This document shows, piece by piece, positions 58,135 to 64,000 of a stretch of 64,000 nt of DNA. The stretch spans positions 62,001 to 126,000 of the forward strand of contig NZ_BNAW01000001.1 of the NCBI RefSeq assembly GCF_014654205.1. Direction: 5' to 3'. The notes beneath the pieces were generated by a model. It was not told the origin of the DNA and ran no database searches. It worked only from the letters and a program-made list of their open reading frames with translations. The position numbers were made by a program, and so were the translations under genes. The first letter of the stretch is position 1, and each line of letters opens with the position of its first letter. The DNA is from Amycolatopsis bullii (lineage in GTDB: Bacteria > Actinomycetota > Actinomycetes > Mycobacteriales > Pseudonocardiaceae).

Positions 58135-61100
58135 CGGGCGAGGAGCTCCCATTGGGCGAGGGTGGCGCGGCGGCCGCGGGTGGCGGTGATCCGCAGCCGG
58201 TAGCGGGCGTGCGCGGCCGGGGTGGCGAGGACGAACGGGCGGGTCTGGCACCGCCAGCGGAACAGCTCGCCGTCGCGTTCGTCCAGCGTGATCCACTCGG
58301 CGCCGTCGTCGGAGCCTTCCAGCACCCACGCGCTCGCGTCGCCACCGCGGGCGCCGGACGTCAGCGTGTACATGGTGACTTCCCGGGGTTCGCCGGTGAC
58401 GGTGAATTCGATCTCCGGGGTGGCGCTGCGGAAGGTGACCTGGGTGCGGGTGGTGTCGTCGAACAGCGCGGCCACCTTGGTGCCGTCGGAGCTGGTCGCG
58501 GTGCCGGTGAGGTCGGTGACCGGTGCCGGGTGCTCGGCCGGGGGCGGCGGGGCGCCCCAGCCGGCCGGTTCGGTGCCCAGGTCGAACACGAGCTCGGCGC
58601 CGGCGGCCAGGATGGCGTGCGCGATGGACGTGTCTTCGTGCGGTTCGCCGTTGACCGTGAGCCCGCGGACATACACCGTGTCCTCGGTGTTGCCGGGCGC
58701 GTGGACGACCAGCTTCTTGCCCCCGCCCAGGTGCACGGTCGCCTTCTCGAACAGCGGCGAGCCGAGGGCGTAGCGCGGGCTGCCGACGGCGAGGGGGTAG
58801 AAGCCGAGGGCGCTGAAGACGTACCAGGCGGACATTTCGCCGTTGTCCTCGTCGCCGGGGTAGCCCTGGCCGATCTCGCTGCCGAGGTAGAGCCGCCGCA
58901 GCACCTCCCGCACGACGGCCTGGGTCTTCGCGGGTGCGCCGGCGAGGTTGTAGACGTAGGGGATGTGGTGGGAGGGCTGGTTGGAGTGGCCGTACTGGCC
59001 CATCCGGACGTCGCGGGCCTCGGTCATCTCGTGGATCAGGCCGCCGTACGCGCCGGGACGGCGGCCGGTCTCCGGTGTGGCGAAGAAGGTGTCGAGCTTG
59101 GCTTCCAGTCCCGCGGTGCCACCGTGGAGGGCGGCCAGGCCCGGGCCGTCGTGCGGGGCGGTGAAGGCGGTGTTCCAGGCGTTGGTCTCGACGAAGTCGC
59201 CGCCCCAGGCGGCCGGGTCGTAGCCCTCGGGGCCGAACTTGCGGCGGCCGTCGCGGTGGCGGCCCTGGAAGAAGCCGATCTCCGGGTCGAAGTGGTGGAC
59301 GTAGTGCTTCGCGCGTTCGCGGAAGTAGGCCGCGTAGTCGGCGTACCTCCGCGCCCGCGCTCCGGCACTTTCCCGTGAAAGTGCCTCCGCGAGGTTGGCC
59401 AGGCCGAAGTCGTTGATGCAGCCTTCCAGGGCCCAGGACAGTCCTTCGTGGACCGACACCGGCGTGTAGTGCAGGAAGATCGACTCCTCGAGGCCCTTGC
59501 GGCCGACCGCCCGGCGCGGCGGCGTCACCGTGGCGTTCTTCAGCCCGGCGTCGAAGGCGGCCTCGACGTCGAAGCCGCGGACGCCCTTGAGGTAGGCGTC
59601 GGCGAAGGCGACGTCCGAGCTGGTCCCGGTCATCAGGTCCGCGTACCCGGGGGAGGACCAGCGGGCGATCCAGCCGCCTTCGCGGTACTGCTGGACGAAG
59701 CCGTCGATCATCCGCCCGCAGCGTTCCGGGGTGAGCAGCGCGTAGGCCGGCCAGGTGGTGCGGTAGGTGTCCCAGAAGCCGTTGTTGACGTACAGCTCGC
59801 CGTCGACGACCTTCGCCCCGGTCCGCCGGCGGGTGCTGGGCCACCACCGGCGCACGACCGGGCTGGCGTGCCGGATGCCCTTCGGCGTGTTCTCGTGCGC
59901 CTCGTTCGGGTACAGGAACAGCCGGTAGAGGTTGGAGTACAGCGTGGTCCGCTGGTCCTCGGTGGCGCCTTCGACCTCGACCCGGCCCAGCTCCTCCTGC
60001 CACCGCCGCCTGGCCTGCGCGGCCACCTGCTCGACCGTCGACCCGGCCGGGACCTCGAGCTCGAGGTTGCGCTTGGCCTGGGCCAGGCTGATCAGCGACG
60101 TGGCGATCCGCAGCGTGACGTCGGGGCCGTCGAACTCGAAGTACCCCGAGACCCGCCGCCACGGCGGGAAGCGGAGTTTGGCGCCGCGGGTGGCCGGGGC
60201 GTCGGTCACGGCGTAGACGAACATCCGGCGGGCGCCGGCCGACAGCCGGCTGCGGACGCTCGTGTAGCCGGTGATCACGCCGGTGTCGGCGTTGATGCGC
60301 AGCCGGCCGCGGTTGCGGACGTTGTCGAACAGCAGCCAGCCGTGCTTGGTGGGGAAGGTGAACCGCATGATCGCCGCGTGCGAGGTGGGTGCGAGGTCGG
60401 CGGTCATCCCGTTGGCGAACCGGACGCCGTAGTGGTGCGGCGAGTCGGTCTCGTCGTCGTGGGAGAAGGCCAGGGCGCGCTTGCGGCGGTCGCGTTCGAC
60501 CGGGCCGGTGCCGGGCACGAGGTGGAAGGTGTGCCGGTCGCCCATCCACGGGCTCGGCTGGTGCGACAGCGCGAAGGCCTGCAGCGCGGGCCGGTTCTGC
60601 TCGTCGTTGTGGCGGTGGTAGGAGTACAGCCAGTTGGTGACGCCGGCGTCGGTGACCGGGGTCCAGAAGTTGAACCCGTGCGGCACCGCCGTCGCGGGGA
60701 TGTTGTTGCCGCGGGAGAACTGGTCGCTGGAGTGGGTGCCGCGGGTGGTGCGGACGCAGTCGATCGCGTCGCGCGGCGGTTCGGGGCGTTCGGCGATCCG
60801 GACGTCGTCGAGCCAGCCGGTGATCTCCCCCGGCGCGTCGGTGCGCAGCACGATCCGGGCGATCCGGCGCCCGGCGAACGTCCCCAGCGGACGGCGGACG
60901 GGGTTCCACTGGTCCACCCACAGCGTCTTGTCGTCCACCGGGTCGAACCCGGCGCCGGTGCCGTCGGCGAACTCGACGTCGAGGCTGACGCGGGTGGCGT
61001 GGTAGGCGGGGATGTCGCCGTCGGCCACCGGGAAGACCACATAGGACAGCTCGGTGCGGCCGGTGACGGGGACGTCGAGTTCGAACAGGACGGCCCGGGG

Positions 61101-61253
61101 CCGTGCGGTGTAGCGCAGGGCGCGCGTGCCGGTGAAGCCGGCGCCGGTCCTGGCCGTGGGGGAGCGGTCCGGGCCGCCGCCGACCTGCAGGCCGGGATCC
61201 GCCGGCTGCGGGTCACCGGTTTCGAAGGACGAGAAGAACACGGCGTCGGACAT
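58131..61253 (-). CDS. GH92 alpha-mannosidase-like protein with C-terminal discoidin-like domain
   Basis: 1040 residues. GH92 marks: GYPGDEDNGEMSAWYVFSALG with Glu806, GQYGHSNQPSHHIPYVYNLAG, and HSNQP type substrate loops. The family consists of calcium-dependent exo-alpha-mannosidases acting on fungal or glycoprotein mannans. Residues about 930-1040 form a discoidin-like/CBM32 domain (EPREVTMYTLTSGARGGDASAW, WRCQTRPF). Unusually, MSDAVFFSSFETGDPQ has no signal peptide, so it is either cytoplasmic or exported by another route. It overlaps the FUSC start. A diverged copy of the CACTTTC palindrome is in frame near residue 625. Confidence 0.88.
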   Translation of the reverse strand: MSDAVFFSSFETGDPQPADPGLQVGGGPDRSPTARTGAGFTGTRALRYTARPRAVLFELDVPVTGRTELSYVVFPVADGDIPAYHATRVSLDVEFADGTGAGFDPVDDKTLWVDQWNPVRRPLGTFAGRRIARIVLRTDAPGEITGWLDDVRIAERPEPPRDAIDCVRTTRGTHSSDQFSRGNNIPATAVPHGFNFWTPVTDAGVTNWLYSYHRHNDEQNRPALQAFALSHQPSPWMGDRHTFHLVPGTGPVERDRRKRALAFSHDDETDSPHHYGVRFANGMTADLAPTSHAAIMRFTFPTKHGWLLFDNVRNRGRLRINADTGVITGYTSVRSRLSAGARRMFVYAVTDAPATRGAKLRFPPWRRVSGYFEFDGPDVTLRIATSLISLAQAKRNLELEVPAGSTVEQVAAQARRRWQEELGRVEVEGATEDQRTTLYSNLYRLFLYPNEAHENTPKGIRHASPVVRRWWPSTRRRTGAKVVDGELYVNNGFWDTYRTTWPAYALLTPERCGRMIDGFVQQYREGGWIARWSSPGYADLMTGTSSDVAFADAYLKGVRGFDVEAAFDAGLKNATVTPPRRAVGRKGLEESIFLHYTPVSVHEGLSWALEGCINDFGLANLAEALSRESAGARARRYADYAAYFRERAKHYVHHFDPEIGFFQGRHRDGRRKFGPEGYDPAAWGGDFVETNAWNTAFTAPHDGPGLAALHGGTAGLEAKLDTFFATPETGRRPGAYGGLIHEMTEARDVRMGQYGHSNQPSHHIPYVYNLAGAPAKTQAVVREVLRRLYLGSEIGQGYPGDEDNGEMSAWYVFSALGFYPLAVGSPRYALGSPLFEKATVHLGGGKKLVVHAPGNTEDTVYVRGLTVNGEPHEDTSIAHAILAAGAELVFDLGTEPAGWGAPPPPAEHPAPVTDLTGTATSSDGTKVAALFDDTTRTQVTFRSATPEIEFTVTGEPREVTMYTLTSGARGGDASAWVLEGSDDGAEWITLDERDGELFRWRCQTRPFVLATPAAHARYRLRITATRGRRATLAQWELLAR
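59364..59385. repeat. palindrome related to the PKS 2 repeat, in frame in GH92
   Basis: Perfect 9-bp arms GGCACTTTC / GAAAGTGCC around CCGT. It shares CACTTTC-n-CG-n-GAAAGTG with the PKS 2 palindromes and again encodes LSRES. Confidence 0.8.
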
Positions 61254-61335
61254 GCGCCCACCGTAACCGCCGCCGAACCGCCCAGCGTGCTGAAACACTG
61301 CTGCCCGCGCCGGGGTGCGGGCAGCAGTGTCCTCA

Positions 61336-61737
61336 TCAGGCGACGGCGGTGCCCTCCAGCTCGACCAGCTGGCCCGGGATCGCCAGCCTGCTCACCCCGA
61401 GCATCGTGGTGGCCGGAGCCACCCCGGCCGCGCCCAGCCGCGCCGCCAGCACGCCGTAGTGCGGGAACAGCCCGTCGACGTCGGTGGTGTAGACGGTGAG
61501 CCGGACCAGGTTCGCCAGGGACATGCCGGCCTCGGCGAGCACGGCCTCCAGGTTGTCCACGCTCAACGCGAGCTGGGCGGCGATGTCCCCTTCGTGCCGG
61601 GGCTTGCCCTCGGCGTCCATCGACGTCTGCCCCGAGCAGTACAGGGTGCGGGTCTGCCCGGAGACGACCTCCCCCTGGTTGAAGCCCAGCGCCAGCGACC
61701 ACGTCACCGGGTTGACCGCCGTTCGTTCCAGTGCCAC
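61336..61737 (-). CDS. RidA/YjgF-family protein
   Basis: 133 residues. ALGFNQGEVVSGQTRTLYCSGQTSMDAEGKPR, LVRLTVYTTDVDG and TTMLGVSRLAIPGQLVELEG match RidA, though the usual invariant Arg segment is diverged, suggesting a paralogue rather than the canonical 2-aminoacrylate deaminase. GTG 61737 has GGAG five bases upstream. It is divergent from the WYL regulator, which probably controls it. Confidence 0.85.
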   Translation of the reverse strand: MALERTAVNPVTWSLALGFNQGEVVSGQTRTLYCSGQTSMDAEGKPRHEGDIAAQLALSVDNLEAVLAEAGMSLANLVRLTVYTTDVDGLFPHYGVLAARLGAAGVAPATTMLGVSRLAIPGQLVELEGTAVA

Positions 61738-61786
61738 ATCAGCTCCGTTCGTTGCGAGTACTGCGCCGGGGAGCTTTCCGGGCAAT

Positions 61787-61805
61787 CACGACATCTTGTG
61801 TCGTG
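61787..61805. promoter_or_regulatory. inverted repeat between RidA and WYL genes
   Basis: CACGACA-tcttg-TGTCGTG, perfect 7-bp arms, eight bases upstream of a TACGGT -10 box (61813-61818) whose start point falls on the GTG of the WYL regulator. Likely operator of that regulator for both divergent genes. Confidence 0.6.
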
Positions 61806-61825
61806 TATTCGCTACGGTTCTTCGG

Positions 61826-62785
61826 GTGCGTGCCGATCGCCTGGTGTCCCTGGTGCTCTTGCTGCGCCGGCGCGGGCGGCTGACCGCGGACGCGCTGGCC
61901 CGCGAGCTGGAGGTGTCCACCCGCACGGTGCTGCGCGACATCGACGCGCTGTCGGCGGCGGGCGTCCCGGTCTACGCCGAACGCGGCCGGCACGGCGGGT
62001 TCGCCCTGCTGCCCGGGTTCCGGACCGAGCTCACCGGGCTGAACCACGACGAGGCACTGGCCCTGCTGACCACCGGCCGAGCGTTCGGCCTCGGCCCGGC
62101 GCTGGCCTCGGCGATGCGGAAGGTGGCCGACGCCCTGCCCGAAACCCAGGTGGCCACGGCCGAGCGGTTCCTCGTCGAACCCGAGACGGACCTGCTCTCC
62201 CGCCGTCCCGTCATCGACGAGGTCGACCCGGCGACCATGGCCGGGGTCCGCCGCGCGGTCCTGAGCGGTCGCCGGCTGCGGATCCACTACGCGGCCGCGG
62301 GCCAGGAACCGCGGTGGCGCACGGTGGACCCGATCGGCCTGGTCACCGTCCGCGACCGCGGCTACCTGCTGGCCACCAGGGCGGGCGCGGACCGGACCTA
62401 CCGGCTGTCCCGCGTCCTCGCCGCCGAGCCGCTGGACGAACCGGCCGAGCGGCCGGCCGAGGTCGACCTGGCCCGCACCTGGCGCCAACGCTGCGCCGCC
62501 TTCCTGGCCGACGGCCACGTCACGGCGCGGGTCCGGGTCCGCCCGGCCCGCAGGGAAGACCTGCTGGGCACGGCGGTGGCGGTCCGCGCCGAGGAGCCCG
62601 AGGACGACGGCTGGCTGCGGTTCGAGGTCACCTACCAGGACGCCTGGCACGCGGAGTGGGCGCTGTGGCAGCTGGGCACGGACGCCGAAGCCCTCGCACC
62701 CCCGTCCCTGCGCACCGCCCTGCGGGACCGGGCCACGGCGATCGCCACCCGCTACGCCGACCCGACCCAGCGGTGCAGTGAATGA
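61826..62785 (+). CDS. WYL/YafY-type transcriptional regulator
   Basis: 319 residues. N-terminal HTH (LLLRRRGRLTADALARELEVSTRTVLRDID), a WYL sensor domain at about 130-240 (LRIHYAAAGQEPRWRTVDPIGLVTVRDRGYLLA) and a C-terminal WCX-like segment. Such regulators sense nucleic-acid or small ligands. GTG 61826 is leaderless by promoter position. The last codons, including QRCSE and the TGA, lie in a 55-bp palindrome that may serve as terminator. Confidence 0.9.
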   Translation: MRADRLVSLVLLLRRRGRLTADALARELEVSTRTVLRDIDALSAAGVPVYAERGRHGGFALLPGFRTELTGLNHDEALALLTTGRAFGLGPALASAMRKVADALPETQVATAERFLVEPETDLLSRRPVIDEVDPATMAGVRRAVLSGRRLRIHYAAAGQEPRWRTVDPIGLVTVRDRGYLLATRAGADRTYRLSRVLAAEPLDEPAERPAEVDLARTWRQRCAAFLADGHVTARVRVRPARREDLLGTAVAVRAEEPEDDGWLRFEVTYQDAWHAEWALWQLGTDAEALAPPSLRTALRDRATAIATRYADPTQRCSE

Positions 62786-62828
62786 CTCATTCCTGGCGTC
62801 CGACGTCAGGAATGAGTCATTCACTGCA
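62774..62828. repeat. 55-bp near-perfect palindrome containing the WYL stop codon
   Basis: 22-bp perfect arms (62774-62795 and 62807-62828) enclose GCGTC-C-GACGT with CGTC/GACG pairing; only one G/T pair breaks full symmetry about C62801. It contains ATGACTCAT. Works as a terminator in either direction, but its length and lack of a U tract resemble a dispersed palindrome. Confidence 0.9.
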
Positions 62829-62849
62829 ACCCGGTTCCGGACGAAAAGA

Positions 62850-62885
62850 GTGAAGGCCACCCCGAGTGACCGGGATGGCCTTCAC
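62850..62885 (-). terminator. terminator of the right-hand GH92 gene
   Basis: GTGAAGGCCA/TGGCCTTCAC stem with an inner CCC/GGG step; on the minus strand it is followed by TCTTTTCG. It lies 17 bases after the GH92 stop. Confidence 0.85.
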
Positions 62886-62901
62886 CGCACTACCGCAAGG
62901 G

Positions 62902-64000
62902 CTACATCTTGGCGCACTGCCCGGCGACCGGGCCGCGCACCGTGTTCGGCAGGTCGTGATCCGTCGGCGCCGGGTCGTTCACCGCGCACGCCAGCGGGCC
63001 GCCGACCGTGCTCGACGTCAGCACCGGCCCGTGGTTGCCCGTCAGCGCCACCGGCCCGCCGATGTCGGTCAGCTCGATCGACACCGGCCCGGTCGCCCCG
63101 GTGATCGCCACCGGACCGGCCACCTTCGTGCGGTTCAGCACCACCTGAGCCGCACCCGTCGCCGCCAGCGGGCCCTTGACCTGGCCGCCGCGGACGATCA
63201 GCGAAGCGCCGCCGCTCACCGTGACCGGGCCGGACACCGTCGCGTTCTCCAGGCACACCGTCCCGCTCGAAACCGACAGCGGGCCGGACGAAGCACCCGT
63301 GATCGTCTTCGTGCAGGCCGCGTCCGGCTTGCCCAGCAGCTCGAACTCGGCCAGCTGCGCCGGGGCGCCGGTGCTGGTCGCGGTCACCTCGAGCCGGTAG
63401 TAGGCGTAGTGCGCCGGGTCGGCCACCTTGAACGCGCGGGTCTGCTGCCGCCAGCTGAACGCCTGGTTCTCCTGCCGGTCGGCCACCGCCCACGTCTTGC
63501 CGTCGTAGGAGCCCTTCAGCACCCAGCTCTTCGGATCACCCGCACCGGTCTGGGACGTCAGCGTGTAGTGCGTGACGGCCTCGTCGGTCGAGTTCAGCTG
63601 GTACTGCACGGCCCCGGTGACCGCGGCCTGGGTGCGCGAGGTGTTGTCCACCAGCGCGGCCGCGTTCGAGCCGTCCGAAGTGGACAGCGTCCCCCGGCCC
63701 GGGCCGGTCTCGTCGTGCAGCGGCGCCGGAGCGGCGTCACCGGTCGTGATCGACTTCGGCGCGTCTCCCGGGCCGGTGCCCCACGCCGACGGGTTCGGGC
63801 CCATGTCGAAGTCGATGACCCCGCCGCGGGCGATCAGGTCGTGCGGCAGCGACGTCGAGGAGTACGCCTTGCCGTTGACCTTCACGCCCTGGACGTAGAC
63901 GTTCTTCGCGCTGTTCTTCGGCGCGTTGATCACCAGGTCCTTGCCGCCGGCCAGGTGGATCGTCGCCTTCTTGAACAGCGGCGACCCGATCGCGTAGTTC
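62902..64000 (-). CDS. GH92-family glycosidase, C-terminal part (partial)
   Basis: 366 residues of the C-terminal end; the gene continues past the right edge. NYAIGSPLFKKATIHLAGGK and VYVQGVKVNGKAYSSTSLPH are the end of a GH92 barrel, close to the window's other GH92. Then comes a discoidin-like domain (WVLKGSYDGKTW, SWRQQTRAF, LAEFELLGKP), and a final 110-residue domain of repeats of the form GPV-x-VxG-x-A-x-V-x-L starting after CTKTITG, possibly a beta-solenoid. Since the N-terminus is missing, export cannot be judged. Confidence 0.85.
   Translation of the reverse strand, partial: NYAIGSPLFKKATIHLAGGKDLVINAPKNSAKNVYVQGVKVNGKAYSSTSLPHDLIARGGVIDFDMGPNPSAWGTGPGDAPKSITTGDAAPAPLHDETGPGRGTLSTSDGSNAAALVDNTSRTQAAVTGAVQYQLNSTDEAVTHYTLTSQTGAGDPKSWVLKGSYDGKTWAVADRQENQAFSWRQQTRAFKVADPAHYAYYRLEVTATSTGAPAQLAEFELLGKPDAACTKTITGASSGPLSVSSGTVCLENATVSGPVTVSGGASLIVRGGQVKGPLAATGAAQVVLNRTKVAGPVAITGATGPVSIELTDIGGPVALTGNHGPVLTSSTVGGPLACAVNDPAPTDHDLPNTVRGPVAGQCAKM

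Noticed and set aside
56047..60921. continuous 1624-codon minus-strand frame covering FUSC and most of GH92
   Set aside because: Only the part from 58134 down is FUSC; beyond it GH92 is encoded in another frame, so the apparent fusion is an artefact.

Overview
The window is high-GC actinobacterial DNA with dense, mostly ATG/GTG-started genes, many start/stop overlaps and many apparently leaderless starts. Gene content and style (glycopeptide/polyketide-producer type secondary metabolism, LigD-type polymerase, F420-type LLM oxidoreductases, GH87/GH64/GH92/GH95 secreted glycosidases, WYL and ECF-SnoaL regulators) fit a filamentous member of the Pseudonocardiaceae, most likely Amycolatopsis or a close relative. 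The genus is an inference from overall style, not from a marker gene.

Layout. 1-612: start of a PLP enzyme leaving the window on the left, with tandem operators upstream. 613-1381: non-coding region with a promoter. 1382-14799: a compact five-gene operon, every gene overlapping the next, for a PUFA/heterocyst-glycolipid-type iterative polyketide (secondary lipid): PKS 1 (tandem nitropropane-dioxygenase-like enoylreductase, KS, AT, two ACPs, KR), PKS 2 (KS, AT, DH, phosphopantetheinyl transferase), a free ACP, an alpha/beta hydrolase and a GT1 glycosyltransferase. Together they carry a full reductive cycle, self-activation of the ACPs, a release step and a sugar-transfer step, so the inferred product is a glycosylated reduced acyl chain. 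An SDR and a drug exporter fused to a MarR-like domain follow.

17871-38617: mixed metabolic and secreted functions: PHP phosphatase, LigD polymerase domain, thiolase and HxlR regulator, a seven-module GH87 alpha-1,3-glucanase, a GH95 glycosidase, a decayed acyl-CoA locus (chimeric CitE-like lyase plus frameshifted CoA-transferase), LacI regulator, ECF sigma factor beside a DHFR-like protein, a PfkB-SurE pair and a GH64 beta-1,3-glucanase. 38700-55112: peptidases, alpha/beta hydrolase, methyltransferase, MerR, ArsR-SRPBCC pair, a lipoprotein-DUF5703 pair, aldo/keto reductase, LLM enzymes, UppP, phosphatase, M3 peptidase, ClpP, malate dehydrogenase and a MarR-controlled operon. 55355-64000: DUF4360 protein, FUSC exporter coupled to a GH92 protein, RidA/WYL pair and a second GH92 gene running off the right edge. 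Alpha-1,3-glucanase, beta-1,3-glucanase and two GH92 mannosidase-like proteins together suggest use of fungal cell walls.

The least conventional signal is a set of short perfect or near-perfect palindromes. Some sit in frame inside protein genes (PKS 1, PKS 2, GH92), one overlaps a stop codon (WYL regulator) and one is intergenic. Two further dispersed motifs, TCCACWGTGGA (seven exact copies) and a 20-base AT-rich element around GTATAACG (three copies), also recur. No tRNA, rRNA, CRISPR array or transposase gene was found.
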